64,000 nt of DNA from Sphingomonadaceae bacterium (GCA_025359445.1 JANYGB010000021.1:1-64000); one strand, 5' to 3'; shown: positions 38,264 to 47,186, counted from the first letter of the stretch. Numbers and translations are program-made. Notes: a model not told the origin generated them from the letters alone.

Positions 38264-38545
38264 TTACATCTTATAATCGTTGGCCATCGGTGCGGCGGGC
38301 TGCATCGTGCTGCCATGATGCATCATTTCAGGATGCATTTTCGCCAACCGTCGGCAGGTGGCACTGCGCATCATCTGTTTGTGCGACATTGCATTGCAGC
38401 TTTTCATGCGGCGGGTATCAGCAGCCGTCGCATGCGTCATCGCAGCCGGATGCATTTCATCCTTCATCATACCTTTTTGAGCGGAGGCAGGCGCAGTCGT
38501 AGCCAGTGTTAAGGCTGACATGACTAATAGGGTGAAGTTACGCAT
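38264..38545 (-). CDS. Small secreted methionine/histidine-rich protein
   Basis: A 93-residue protein with signal peptide (RNFTLLVMSALTLATTAPASA). The mature part is unusually rich in Met and His (KGMMKDEMHPAAMTH, KMHPEMMHHGSTMQ), with two Cys. Such composition is typical of small periplasmic metal-binding proteins, often for copper, though this one has no known family. AGGAG lies about 7 bases before the ATG at 38545; a longer frame from 38584 is less likely. It lies next to the DUF1223 thiol protein on the same strand. Metal binding is inferred from composition. Confidence 0.65.
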   Translation of the reverse strand: MRNFTLLVMSALTLATTAPASAQKGMMKDEMHPAAMTHATAADTRRMKSCNAMSHKQMMRSATCRRLAKMHPEMMHHGSTMQPAAPMANDYKM

Positions 38546-38623
38546 TGGCAGTCTCCTTGTTACGTTGATCATCGGTGGCGCCAATTGCAGAACTTGAGCC
38601 GCGGCACCGTCGGCATGTAAAAA

Positions 38624-39361
38624 TCAGAGCTTGCGTGCCGACACAATCGCGCCGCCGCGGCCGCTCTGGACTAATACTGCAGTCATGAGGCCACCCTCAT
38701 GAGCTGGTGGCAGCGCGAACGACGAAGCATGACCATCCCAGTCGCCAAGTCTCACCAGCTCACGCACGATATTACGATGTGGCAGTGTTCGCCCGCCGTT
38801 ATCGCCAGCGCGAATTGGCACTTCGCGGGTTTGGGGATCGTAGCGAACGAGCCAAACGGCAGCTGGAGATGCCGTTGCAGCTTCATCGACACGGATGCCT
38901 GTGGAGGTCTTCGAAATCGCCGGACCAGCTGCGACAGCGCGGGCTTTGATGATCGCCGCCTCGATCGCGGGGCGATTGCTGCCCAGAACGGCAAATGTGC
39001 CGTCGATTATGAATTCTGGCGTCGCGACCTCGACTTTTCCGGCATGTGCATAGTCCTGCTGCCTGGCAGTATAGCGCGGTGAGCCGAACGTGTCTTTCCA
39101 GCCAAGACGGTCCCAATAGGTTACCGCAAAAGAGAGCGCCAAAACATTATCGCGAGCGGCGATGGCATTTAGGTCCGCATTGGCCGGCGGGCATGAGGAA
39201 CAACCTTGGCTCTGGTAGAGTTCGATGACGACCGGACGGGAAGCGGCGGTCACGATAGCGGCCGGGCGCGGCGCTCTGGCATCGGATTTGTCAAAGGTAG
39301 TGAAGATTGCAGCCGCACTGCCAGCAAGCAGGATCATTGCGACGGTTAGTCGGTAGGGCAT
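38624..39361 (-). CDS. DUF1223 thioredoxin-like periplasmic protein
   Basis: This 245-residue exported protein has an N-terminal hydrophobic anchor (YRLTVAMILLAGSAAAIF). The thioredoxin-like DUF1223 region follows, with Cys54-Ser-Ser-Cys57 in QSQGCSSCPPANADLN and the conserved TYWDRLGWKDTFGSP. It may act as a thiol oxidoreductase or copper-related chaperone, but the family has no proven reaction. It lies 78 bp upstream of the Met/His-rich gene on the same strand, so the two may be co-transcribed. Confidence 0.88.
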   Translation of the reverse strand: MPYRLTVAMILLAGSAAAIFTTFDKSDARAPRPAAIVTAASRPVVIELYQSQGCSSCPPANADLNAIAARDNVLALSFAVTYWDRLGWKDTFGSPRYTARQQDYAHAGKVEVATPEFIIDGTFAVLGSNRPAIEAAIIKARAVAAGPAISKTSTGIRVDEAATASPAAVWLVRYDPQTREVPIRAGDNGGRTLPHRNIVRELVRLGDWDGHASSFALPPAHEGGLMTAVLVQSGRGGAIVSARKL

Positions 39362-39480
39362 TGCACGCTCTCTCGTATAGCCGACCAGAACAGTCGATCA
39401 TCGCCTTGAGTTCGCACATCTTGCCAAGATGGTTACAGATGGAGACCTGCCAAACCCGGATAGATCGACATGCACCAACA

Positions 39481-39518
39481 AAAAGGGCCGGGAAAGCATC
39501 TGCTTCCCCGGCCCTTTT
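39481..39518 (-). terminator. Strong terminator after the rplK-rplA transcript
   Basis: An 18-bp stem (one mismatch) with a 2-base loop; on the minus strand it ends in CCCTTTTTG. It lies about 20 bp after the rplA stop, so transcription of the ribosomal block ends here. Confidence 0.8.
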
Positions 39519-39537
39519 GCTATGCGAAACCCGCCGC

Positions 39538-40236
39538 TTAAGCGCCCTGGATGGCCGCCACGTCGATCTTCAGACCGGGGCCCATCGACGAGCTGACCGA
39601 TACCTTCTGCAAGTACTTACCCTTGGCGCCGGCCGGCTTGGCCTTGACGATCGCATCAAGGAACGCGTCGAAGTTGGCTTTGAGCTGGTCGTTCGAGAAT
39701 GACAGCTTGCCGATCCCGCCGTGGATGATCCCGGCCTTTTCGACGCGGAATTCGATCTGGCCGCCTTTGGCTGCCTTGACCGCTTCGGCGACGTTTGGCG
39801 TAACCGTGCCCAGCTTGGGGTTTGGCATCAGGCCCTTGGGACCGAGCACCTTGCCCAGACGGCCGACCACACCCATCATGTCCGGCGTGGCGATTACGCG
39901 GCCATAATCGAGGTTACCGGCCTGCATGTCTTCGAGCAGGTCTTCGGCGCCAACCTTGTCGGCCCCGGCAGCGAGCGCCTTTTCGGCGTTTTCACCGCGG
40001 GCGAACACTGCAACCTTCACGTCCTTGCCAGTGCCCGAAGGCAGCACGACCATGCCGCGGACCATCTGGTCAGCGTGGCGCGGATCGACGCCCAGGTTCA
40101 GCGCGATTTCAAAGCCCTCGTCGAACTTGGTGGTCTTGAGGTCTTTGAGCAGCTGAATTGCATCAGCCACGCCATAGAGCTTCTGGTTTTCACCCAGCTT
40201 GTCGCCGAGCATCTTGGCTTTCTTTGACTGTGCCAT
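39538..40236 (-). CDS. rplA: 50S ribosomal protein L1
   Basis: This 232-residue ribosomal protein forms the L1 stalk and in other bacteria represses its own operon by binding the L11-L1 mRNA leader. [20 protein letters not shown], the conserved [29 protein letters not shown] and the C-terminal [11 protein letters not shown] match L1. The ATG at 40236 starts [13 protein letters not shown]; an earlier frame to 40347 overlaps rplK and is not real. It follows rplK by four bases. The operon ends at the terminator just downstream; rplJ and rplL are not here. Confidence 0.97.
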   Translation of the reverse strand: MAQSKKAKMLGDKLGENQKLYGVADAIQLLKDLKTTKFDEGFEIALNLGVDPRHADQMVRGMVVLPSGTGKDVKVAVFARGENAEKALAAGADKVGAEDLLEDMQAGNLDYGRVIATPDMMGVVGRLGKVLGPKGLMPNPKLGTVTPNVAEAVKAAKGGQIEFRVEKAGIIHGGIGKLSFSNDQLKANFDAFLDAIVKAKPAGAKGKYLQKVSVSSSMGPGLKIDVAAIQGA

Positions 40237-40240
40237 GTGC

Positions 40241-40672
40241 TTAGCCCTCCACCACGGTGAGACCCATCGAACGGGCCGAGCCCTCGATGATCTTGGTCGC
40301 TTGTTCGATCGAGTTGGCCGAAAGATCGGCAAACTTGGTCTGCGCAATTTCAGTCAACTGCGCGCGGGTAATCGTGCCGCCCGAAACCTTGCCCGGCTCC
40401 TTCGAACCCGATTTGAGGCCTGCTGCCTTCTTGATCAGAAACGATGCCGGCGGCGTCTTGGTCACGAAAGTGAAGCTGCGATCCGCGAAAACCGTGATGA
40501 TGGTCGGGATCGGCATGCTGGTTTCAAGGTCCTGCGTGGCGGCGTTGAACGCCTTGCAGAATTCCATGATGTTGACGCCGCGCTGACCCAGCGCCGGACC
40601 GATTGGCGGGGATGGGGTTGCCTTGCCCGCGGGCACCTGCAACTTGATAAAACCTGTAATCTTCTTGGCCAC
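40241..40672 (-). CDS. rplK: 50S ribosomal protein L11
   Basis: This 143-residue protein builds the GTPase-associated centre with 23S rRNA. Characteristic stretches are [37 protein letters not shown] and [18 protein letters not shown], and the C-terminal end binds rRNA. The start ATG is preceded by the purine-rich stretch AAAGGAGG. It starts the rplK-rplA pair. Unusually, the gene before it on this strand is not nusG directly; an acyltransferase and a PspA homologue lie between. Confidence 0.97.
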   Translation of the reverse strand: MAKKITGFIKLQVPAGKATPSPPIGPALGQRGVNIMEFCKAFNAATQDLETSMPIPTIITVFADRSFTFVTKTPPASFLIKKAAGLKSGSKEPGKVSGGTITRAQLTEIAQTKFADLSANSIEQATKIIEGSARSMGLTVVEG

Positions 40673-40919
40673 GACCGGGCCTCCTTTCGTCCTGTTGGCG
40701 CTTTGCGTGGTTCAGCAAAGGCCGCAGAGTAAGCGGTCAAACAACCGACTTGCGTCAGCCTCCCGCGGGAATCGCTGCAAGCACGCCTGCAACAAGCGCC
40801 GGCCCTTAGGGGGTCAAAGCGCAAATGTGAAGCGCAAACGGCGGCAATCCGGATTGCGCAAATTCTTAAGCGCCATAGGATAGCGCCGGAACGGCAATGC
40901 TGCCGCCGGGGGCCAACCG

Positions 40920-41555
40920 ATGTTCGAACTCGCCATCCGCGCCAAAGAACTGGCGTCAAGCAACTTGAGCAGCTTGATCGACAAGGCGGCCAATCCAGCC
41001 AAGATGCTTAAATTGCTGATGGCGGAACTTGAGGAAGCAGTGATCGCGCTGACCCGCGACGCCGCCGGGCTGGAGCGCAGCGCGGGCAAGTTCACGCTCG
41101 ATTCCGAGCGGTTCGATGCAGCAGCACAGACCTGGGCTGACAAGGCCAAGCTCGCCATGTCGCGCGGCCGTGAAGACCTTGCGCGCGGAGCCCTGGCCGA
41201 GCGCAACGCAGCGCGCGATGCGGCCCAAGCGCAGCGCGAGGCCGCCAGCGCAGCACAAACCGAAGCAGCCGGGCTGCGCGCCAACGTCAGCGAGCTGGAA
41301 GCCAAGCACGGCGAAACCAAGGTGCGGCTGTTGAAGGTACTGTCCGAAACCGGCCCGGCCAAAGACGCCGCGAGGCGGCCGCCCGACAAGACCGGCGCGC
41401 TGATGGATCGCTTTGCCAGCCTTGAAAAGCGGATCGATTACGCCGCCAGCAAATCAGGTTCGCTCGATCAGGAACTGGCCGCGCTGGCGCACGAAGCCGC
41501 GCTGGAGGCTGACCTTGCCGCGCTGCGTAAGGGTGCCGGCAAACGCAAGCGGTAA
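40920..41555 (+). CDS. PspA/IM30-family phage-shock membrane-stabilising protein
   Basis: A 211-residue alpha-helical, coiled-coil protein of the PspA/Vipp1/IM30 group. The opening MFELAIRAKELASSNLSSLIDKAANPAKMLKLLMAELEEAV matches PspA helix 1-2; long Ala/Glu/Arg-rich coils follow. Such proteins bind stressed inner membrane and form ring or rod oligomers. The gene stands alone, with no pspBC regulators next to it. It is transcribed divergently from rplK and converges on the acyltransferase gene. Confidence 0.8.
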   Translation: MFELAIRAKELASSNLSSLIDKAANPAKMLKLLMAELEEAVIALTRDAAGLERSAGKFTLDSERFDAAAQTWADKAKLAMSRGREDLARGALAERNAARDAAQAQREAASAAQTEAAGLRANVSELEAKHGETKVRLLKVLSETGPAKDAARRPPDKTGALMDRFASLEKRIDYAASKSGSLDQELAALAHEAALEADLAALRKGAGKRKR

Positions 41556-41559
41556 GCGT

Positions 41560-42624
41560 TCAGGCGGCTGCGATGGTAAGCTGGCGACGCTGGCTCCAGG
41601 CCAGGATCGCGCGCTGCGCTGGACGCTCGATCATCCGCAGCGCGAGATCGGACAGCGCCAGCACAACCGCGATCAACGCCAGGTGAACTGCCACGATTAT
41701 TATTGTGCCGCCACCGATCACTCCAAAGCTCTTGCGCACCAAAGCGATAACCGGCTGGTGGATGAGGTAGATCGCGTAGCTGCGGGTGCCGAGCCAGAGC
41801 AGCGGCGCGCTGGCCAAGCCCTTGATCCGCATCGCCAGCAGCAGTGCGGCGGGCCAGGTTAGCAGCGTGAGCGGCGGGATCGCGCTCCACGGCCCTTCGG
41901 CGAGCACCAGTCCGGCTACCATCGCCAAAGCCAGCACCGCAGATGGCACGCGGACCAAGTGATCGCGTCCGCGCCATATCAGTTGTCCCACGAAAAAGCC
42001 CGCCAGTCCGCGCAGCAGGTCATCGCCGTCCCACGGTCCGCCCGGCAATCCGCGCCAAGCCAGCAACGCAAGTGCCCCGGCTGCGAGCGCCACGGTCAAC
42101 CGCCGCAGCGCGGCTGGTCCCGCCGTGGCACCCAGCACGAACAGCGCATAACACACGCATTCGACGCTGATCGACCAGGCTGGGCCGTCGAAGGTCTGCC
42201 CCGGCGACGGAGCGAAGTCCTGCACCATGAACAGATGCGCCGCGAAAGCCAGCGGGGTGTTTTCGCGCTGGCTGAAAAACAGCACGGCGCAGATCAGCAG
42301 CATGACCAGATGGAGCGGATAAAGCCGCGCCAGCCGCGCTGTGGCGAACCGCTTTACGGTACCTGCCGCCTGAAGCGCGGTGCCGCCGCGATAGACGTGC
42401 GCAAACAGATAGCCTGAGAGCACGAAAAACAAATCGACCAGGGTCCAGCCGAAGCGGTGGAACCAACCGAGCACGGGCCCAGCATCCGCGAGCGCAGCAG
42501 GCGTGAACAGGGCCTGCGGATGGTACAGAAACGCAACGGCGCAAGCCGCCAGCCCGCGCAGTGCGTCAAGCTGGCCAAGCCGGTCGGCGCTACCATGCGC
42601 TGCTGGAAGGTGATCCTCGCTCAT
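41560..42624 (-). CDS. Membrane acyltransferase, acyltransferase-3 (OafA-like) family
   Basis: This 354-residue protein has about ten membrane segments. The N-terminal motif QLDALRGLAACAVAFLYHPQ is the acyltransferase-3 signature, with the catalytic His. WTLVDLFFVLSGYLFAHVY and AWSISVECVCYALFVL follow, as in O-acetylases that modify surface polysaccharides. No sugar partner is next to it. It lies between rplK and nusG on the ribosomal strand, where these genes are usually adjacent. Confidence 0.88.
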   Translation of the reverse strand: MSEDHLPAAHGSADRLGQLDALRGLAACAVAFLYHPQALFTPAALADAGPVLGWFHRFGWTLVDLFFVLSGYLFAHVYRGGTALQAAGTVKRFATARLARLYPLHLVMLLICAVLFFSQRENTPLAFAAHLFMVQDFAPSPGQTFDGPAWSISVECVCYALFVLGATAGPAALRRLTVALAAGALALLAWRGLPGGPWDGDDLLRGLAGFFVGQLIWRGRDHLVRVPSAVLALAMVAGLVLAEGPWSAIPPLTLLTWPAALLLAMRIKGLASAPLLWLGTRSYAIYLIHQPVIALVRKSFGVIGGGTIIIVAVHLALIAVVLALSDLALRMIERPAQRAILAWSQRRQLTIAAA

Positions 42625-42749
42625 CGTTGTTGGCTATAGAGTGCATTGGTTCCCACCCGGTAAATAGACGCCAAGACTTGCGCGAAAGATCACACCAAGA
42701 TCACACCGAAACAATTGTGGGCTGAGCGCCCCCGGCACTTTTTCGACAC

Positions 42750-42801
42750 CGCAACCCCGCTGCCCCGGGGATCCGGCCCCGGAGCGCTATGACAGGTTGC
42801 G
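42750..42801. repeat. Nested inverted repeat downstream of nusG
   Basis: Outer arms CGCAACC (42750-42756) and GGTTGCG (42795-42801) enclose inner arms CCGGGG and CCCCGG (42765-42770, 42777-42782). It could end the secE-nusG transcript, but without a clear U-run on the minus strand this is weak. Confidence 0.35.
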
Positions 42802-42831
42802 ATGCTGTAGGAAAATAGTGGTCGGCAGCGC

Positions 42832-43368
42832 TTACTTGATCAGTTCGACATGCTCGAAATCAAGTTCGACCGGGGTTGCCCGCCCGAAGATCGAAACCGA
42901 AACCTTGACGCGGTTTTTGTCGAAATCGAGTTCTTCGACGGTGCCGGTGAAGGTGTTGAACGGGCCGTCGAGGACCTTGACCGCATCGCCAATCTCGTAA
43001 TCCACGCTGACGTGCTTCTTGGGCTCGGCCGCAGCGGCATCGCGCGCGCCGAAATAGCGCGCGGCCTCACGGTCGGTGATCGGCTGCGGTTTGCCGTTGG
43101 GGCCAAGGAAGCCGGTGACCTTGGGGGTGTTCTTGACGAGGTGGTAGACATCGTCGTTGAGCCCCAACTTGGCCAGCACATAGCCAGGCATGGTCTTGCG
43201 TTCGGTCTGAACCTTCTTGCCGCGCTTGACCTCCGTGATCATCTCGGACGGAACCTCGACCGCTTCGACCAGGGCTTCGAGCCCCATGCGTGTGGCTTCG
43301 GACAGGATCGAATCCCGGACCTTGCCTTCAAATCCCGAATAAGCGTGGATGATATACCAGCGAGCCAT
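42832..43368 (-). CDS. nusG: Transcription termination/antitermination factor NusG
   Basis: This 178-residue factor binds RNA polymerase and links it to Rho or the ribosome. The N-terminal NGN domain (ARWYIIHAYSGFEGKVRDSI) is followed by TMPGYVLAKLGLNDDVYHLV and a C-terminal KOW domain (IGDAVKVLDGPFNTFTGTVEELD). Full length. secE lies 34 bp upstream on the same strand. Downstream, rplK is separated from it by the acyltransferase. Confidence 0.97.
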   Translation of the reverse strand: MARWYIIHAYSGFEGKVRDSILSEATRMGLEALVEAVEVPSEMITEVKRGKKVQTERKTMPGYVLAKLGLNDDVYHLVKNTPKVTGFLGPNGKPQPITDREAARYFGARDAAAAEPKKHVSVDYEIGDAVKVLDGPFNTFTGTVEELDFDKNRVKVSVSIFGRATPVELDFEHVELIK

Positions 43369-43402
43369 ATGTGACGTATCTCTAGCTTGCCCCGCCTGAC
43401 CG

Positions 43403-43597
43403 TCAGGCCAGCGAGAGGAGGAACTGCACGATCTTGCCGAAGATCGTATCGATACCGAGGAAGAACAGCGCCAGCACAGCCATCATGATGCCAACGAAGA
43501 TCGCAGTCGTCGTGGTCTCCTGCCGCGAGGGCCAGACGACCTTCTTGCCTTCTGCCTGAACCTGCCGGACAAATTCGCCGGGGTTGAACTTCGCCAT
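43403..43597 (-). CDS. secE: Preprotein translocase subunit SecE
   Basis: A 64-residue single-pass membrane protein that clamps SecY in the translocase. The N-terminus MAKFNPGEFVRQVQAEGKKV has the conserved RQV..E..KV pattern, then VVWPSRQETTTTA and one membrane segment (IFVGIMMAVLALFFLGIDTI). The ATG at 43597 is right; a longer frame from 43729 is not real. It is followed by nusG. tRNA-Trp, usually its neighbour, lies 1.8 kb upstream. Confidence 0.95.
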   Translation of the reverse strand: MAKFNPGEFVRQVQAEGKKVVWPSRQETTTTAIFVGIMMAVLALFFLGIDTIFGKIVQFLLSLA

Positions 43598-43855
43598 GGG
43601 CCTGTCACTCGCTTGCTTGAGCCAAATTCCTCGTGTCTTGCGCCAAGGGGATAGCGCCGCCCGGCGGCTGCCAGGCAGCTGAGCCGGAGGGGCGACTGAT
43701 TCTCCTTGTGTCGGAAGACACCGCGGCACTTAGCTATGCGGGCGGCGATTTGCAAGACAGGGGTTGTTGGTGTTGTTCTTGCGATGGCTTTCCCAACTTA
43801 CTTCGCTCGGGACGAACGGGTTGGGGGGCAGGTCTGCTTCTAACCGCCCGCTCAT

Positions 43856-45358
43856 CTACAGCTCGTCCGCCGGGATCACCCGCCGCGCCAGGATCCAGTG
43901 ATGCCCGCGCCGCACCTGGACGAAGCCGTACGGCAGCCGCACCGGGTCTTCCTGTGCCATGTACCAGAACCAGTCGGCATGCAGCGCAGGCTCGTAATAA
44001 TAGGTATCGATCGGCTTGCCGGCGCGGTGGTTGAGCCGGTGGAATGGGTCGCGGAAATAGGCGCTGTCTTCCTTGATCGTCAGCATGTGGATGCCGGGCA
44101 GCGCAAAGTTGCAGTTGATCATCGCATCGAGCCGAACGACCGCATAGCCGCAGATGTGCTCTTGACTGTTGAAGCCCCACTCGTTGCGCTCGGTCACCAT
44201 GTAGCTGGCGATTCTGGCGCCCTTCGGGAGACCGTCGAGCGCGCTGAGCATCTCCACCGTCTCGCGGCTGTCGCGCCGCCAGTCCATCGCCGTATAGCCG
44301 AGCCGCCCGATGAACAGCAGCGTTGCAGCCATCACTACCCAGCGCGGCGCTTTCCACGCGAGCGACAGCGCGCCGACCATCAGCCCGGCCGAGATCATCC
44401 GCGCGTCGACCAGATCACCGCCGAAGATATGCCGCGGCATCACCAGCGAAGCGGCGAGCATCAGCAAGGCCGCCCAGCCGAGCCGCCAATCCCAGCGACG
44501 CAATGCGATCGACACGGCCAGCATGCCGCAGATAATCAGCGCATTGGCGTAGTCGAACCATTGCAACGTACCGCGCATCGCCTGCTTCCAGATTGCCCAT
44601 TTGTAGATTTCGGGGCGCGGGCCATAGCTTGGCGGCTTGCCCACGCTGCCGCCTGCGACCAGCGCGAGCAGCGGGAAGAACAGCGGCCACGGCGCAACAA
44701 ACGCCCGCCACGACCGGTCCTTGTGCCATTCGTAGCCGAACACCATCAGCCCGAGAATCCCCCAGCCCGAAACGTGCGCCAGCCACACCAGCAGTCCGAT
44801 CGGGATAAACAGCGGAGCACGCCAGCTCTTGCCCTCCAGCCGCACCCACAGCGCAAAGGCGAACAGCGCCATCGCCTGCGCCAGCCCGAAATTGAGGAAC
44901 CCGAGCAGCATCGAGGGCGACCAGACGAAGGCGAAGGCGAGCATCGAGGCGAGGCCGATGCGGCCCCGCAAAGTCCATTGCACCGCCATGATCCCCAGCG
45001 CGGTCAGCGGCGGGATTGACGCCGCGATCAGCCATCCGGCCGTCTCCAGCCGCATAATGTGCGACAATGGCCGGATCAGAATGTCCGCGCCAAGGTTGCC
45101 CATCCAGTGCCATTCGAACCCGTAAAACTGCTGCAGGAACGGGCTTTGGTCGCGCGTCAGCATCACGTGGAAGCGCGCCAGATGGGCCGGATAATCGACC
45201 ATCTGCGGGTACGGAGTCATCAGAAACGGGAGGATGCACAGAGCTGTGAAAAACAGTCCGAGCCACAGCCCCTCGCGCGGCGCGGGCTCACCCAGCAAAA
45301 ACGCGCGCAGCCGCGCGATCAGGGCGGGCGGCTGAGATTCTGGAAGGTCAGCCGTCAT
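43856..45358 (-). CDS. Large polytopic membrane protein (GT-C-like), unknown
   Basis: A 500-residue protein with about ten membrane segments (for example GLFFTALCILPFLM, GIMAVQWTLRGRIGLASML, PLFFPLLALVAGG). A soluble C-terminal part (about 360-500) has the Tyr/Trp/His-rich stretch YYYEPALHADWFWYMAQ. Overall topology resembles GT-C glycosyltransferases or O-antigen ligase-like proteins, but I see no catalytic motif. It lies between tRNA-Trp and secE on the same strand, interrupting the usual order. A sugar-lipid role is only a guess. Confidence 0.7.
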   Translation of the reverse strand: MTADLPESQPPALIARLRAFLLGEPAPREGLWLGLFFTALCILPFLMTPYPQMVDYPAHLARFHVMLTRDQSPFLQQFYGFEWHWMGNLGADILIRPLSHIMRLETAGWLIAASIPPLTALGIMAVQWTLRGRIGLASMLAFAFVWSPSMLLGFLNFGLAQAMALFAFALWVRLEGKSWRAPLFIPIGLLVWLAHVSGWGILGLMVFGYEWHKDRSWRAFVAPWPLFFPLLALVAGGSVGKPPSYGPRPEIYKWAIWKQAMRGTLQWFDYANALIICGMLAVSIALRRWDWRLGWAALLMLAASLVMPRHIFGGDLVDARMISAGLMVGALSLAWKAPRWVVMAATLLFIGRLGYTAMDWRRDSRETVEMLSALDGLPKGARIASYMVTERNEWGFNSQEHICGYAVVRLDAMINCNFALPGIHMLTIKEDSAYFRDPFHRLNHRAGKPIDTYYYEPALHADWFWYMAQEDPVRLPYGFVQVRRGHHWILARRVIPADEL

Positions 45359-45385
45359 CGTGCGTCACATTTTGGGTGGATTGCC

Positions 45386-45461
45386 TGGCAGGAGCGGGGG
45401 GACTCGAACCCACGGCCCTCGGTTTTGGAGACCGATGCTCTACCAACTGAGCTACGCTCCT
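45386..45461 (-). tRNA. tRNA-Trp (CCA anticodon)
   Basis: A 76-base cloverleaf on the minus strand: acceptor AGGAGCG/CGCTCCT with 3' GCCA, D arm AGCTCAGTTGGTAGAGC, anticodon arm with loop CTCCAAA (anticodon CCA) and T arm GTGGGTTCGAGTCCCCC. It occupies the usual place upstream of secE, separated here by one membrane-protein gene. Confidence 0.95.
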
Positions 45462-45535
45462 GCAGGCGGGGGTGCCTCTATCCACAAGACTGCATCATGA
45501 CAAGCGATCTGCATAGGTCCATATGAAGAATCGCG

Positions 45536-46267
45536 ATGCACGCTCCCGCTACCCCTCCCCCGATCGATCCTGCACTGCTGCTGCTGGCCTATCGCAGCGG
45601 CATTTTCCCGATGGCCGACGCGCGCGACGATCCGGAGATATTCTGGGTCGAGCCGCAGCGGCGCGCGGTGTTGCCGTTGAACGGCTTCCACTGCTCGCAT
45701 TCGCTGGCCAAAGTGTTGCGGCGGGGGACCTTCGCGGTGACCTGCAACCAGGCTTTTGCCGCAGTGATCGAGGCCTGCGCCGACCCGCGCCGCGATACGG
45801 GCGAGACCTGGATCAGCAGCCGGATCGCGCGCAGCTACATCGCAATGCACGAGGCGGGTCAGGCGCATTCGATCGAGTGCTGGCAAGATGGAGCGCTGCT
45901 GGGCGGGCTCTACGGCGTGGGCTTCGACCGGGTGTTTTGCGGCGAATCGATGTTCAGCCGGGCGAGCGAGGGCTCCAAGGTGGCGCTGGCGTGGCTGGTT
46001 TCGGCGCTGCGCCGGGCAGGGTGCGAATTGCTCGATTGCCAGTTCATGACCGGGCATCTTGCTTCGCTGGGCGCAGCAGAGATCAGCCAGACCGAATACC
46101 TTGAGCGGCTGCGCGCGGCTCAGCGGCCTGGCGCGGCGGCCGATGGAGATGGCGCGGGGCTGGGCTTGGCGGCTGGCTTTGCCGCGCTGCTTGGCGATGC
46201 CGCAGCCGCCGGACTGTCTTCCTCGCCCGGGAACTTCATCGCGCAGTCCTTGACCCACACATCGTAA
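45536..46267 (+). CDS. aat: Leucyl/phenylalanyl-tRNA-protein transferase
   Basis: Aat transfers Leu or Phe from aminoacyl-tRNA to N-terminal Arg/Lys of proteins, marking them for ClpS-ClpAP (N-end rule). LLLLAYRSGIFPMAD, then DPEIFWVEPQRRAVLPL, and VGFDRVFCGESMFSRASEGSKVAL with FMTGHLASLGA are family motifs. The conserved part ends near residue 190. The last 45 residues (Ala/Gly-rich) lie antisense to the end of the convergent DUF2155 gene, a 148-bp overlap. The start ATG at 45536 fits the conserved N-terminus. Confidence 0.93.
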   Translation: MHAPATPPPIDPALLLLAYRSGIFPMADARDDPEIFWVEPQRRAVLPLNGFHCSHSLAKVLRRGTFAVTCNQAFAAVIEACADPRRDTGETWISSRIARSYIAMHEAGQAHSIECWQDGALLGGLYGVGFDRVFCGESMFSRASEGSKVALAWLVSALRRAGCELLDCQFMTGHLASLGAAEISQTEYLERLRAAQRPGAAADGDGAGLGLAAGFAALLGDAAAAGLSSSPGNFIAQSLTHTS

Positions 46268-46716
46268 ATCGGGTGCTGGACCACGCTCAGCGCGGGTGAA
46301 TTCTTGAACAGCCAGCCCGAAAAGACCTTGTGCCAATTGAGCGGCTGGTCGGCACGCTCACGCTCCTCAACGAAGACTTGAACGAAAGCCCCGGTTTCGG
46401 GCGGGGTTTCCCACGGCAGTGAACGCTCACAAGTCGCCAGTTTGACGATCACGTTGCCGATCCGCTTGGCCTCGCCAACCTTGAGCACCACGTCCTGCGA
46501 CAAATTGTTGCGCTTGTTGAGCAAGCCCAGCGTGGCGACCCGGTCCTTGACCGGGGTGCCGTATTCACTTTCGACCACTGGCGCATTTGCAACCGAGGCG
46601 TTGAACGACTTGGGCACTTCGGTGGCGACCGCTTCGGCGGCATCATCCGAGCCGCGGTTGCAGGCCGACAACGCGGCCAACGACGCAGCCAGCCCAAACA
46701 AATGCGCGGCTCGCAT
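46120..46716 (-). CDS. DUF2155 lipoprotein
   Basis: This 198-residue envelope lipoprotein has a lipobox at Cys19 (LSAC) when read from the ATG at 46716; an ATG eight codons earlier also exists. The DUF2155 core (about 60-155) has VATLGLLNKRNNLSQDVVLK, CERSLPWETPPETGAFVQVF and HKVFSGWLFKNSPALSVVQHPIYDVWVKDC. The C-terminal 45 residues are Ala/Ser/Pro-rich and antisense to the end of aat. It follows the NDUFA12-like gene on the same strand. Confidence 0.87.
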   Translation of the reverse strand: MRAAHLFGLAASLAALSACNRGSDDAAEAVATEVPKSFNASVANAPVVESEYGTPVKDRVATLGLLNKRNNLSQDVVLKVGEAKRIGNVIVKLATCERSLPWETPPETGAFVQVFVEERERADQPLNWHKVFSGWLFKNSPALSVVQHPIYDVWVKDCAMKFPGEEDSPAAAASPSSAAKPAAKPSPAPSPSAAAPGR

Positions 46717-46721
46717 CGGGC

Positions 46722-47141
46722 TCAGGCGTCCGGCGTCCATGGCTCGTAATCCCCGGTAGCCGCAGCCCGCTTGCCGCCGCGTTCGAGCGCACCGGCGGGG
46801 CGGTAAGCCGCGCCGGTCCCGGTCGCATTGGGGGTATAGTCAACCTCCCAGATGCGCGGTGCCGGCAAGTTGCTTTCGGGCACTTCGCCATTAGCGAAGG
46901 CGCCGTGCAGCCAGCCGTGCCATTCGGCCGGCACGTTGCTGGCATCGTTAGCCCCGGCGTAGATTACCCAGCGCCGCTCACGCCCGGCGAACGGATGGCT
47001 TTTGCCGTAGGGCTTTTTCGCACGGAAATAGGTGTTGCCGGTCACGTCCGAGCCGACCTTCTCGCCGGTCATCGCCGAGTTGAGCAAGGTGCCGATGGTC
47101 GCGCCGTCCCACCAGGTGAAGATTTTGCCGAGGATTCCCAT
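46722..47141 (-). CDS. NADH:ubiquinone oxidoreductase 17.2 kDa (NDUFA12-like) subunit
   Basis: A 139-residue homologue of the complex I accessory subunit NDUFA12 found in alphaproteobacteria. Motifs: MGILGKIFTWWDGATIGTLL, NTYFRAKK and the conserved ERRWVIYAGANDASNVPAEWHGWLH. It associates with the Fe-S arm of complex I at the inner membrane. The main nuo operon is not in this window. Its stop lies six bases before the DUF2155 ATG. Confidence 0.92.
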   Translation of the reverse strand: MGILGKIFTWWDGATIGTLLNSAMTGEKVGSDVTGNTYFRAKKPYGKSHPFAGRERRWVIYAGANDASNVPAEWHGWLHGAFANGEVPESNLPAPRIWEVDYTPNATGTGAAYRPAGALERGGKRAAATGDYEPWTPDA

Positions 47142-47186
47142 GGCCAGCGCGTTAGCGCCTAACCCCTGCTCAGCGCAAGTGGCCCG

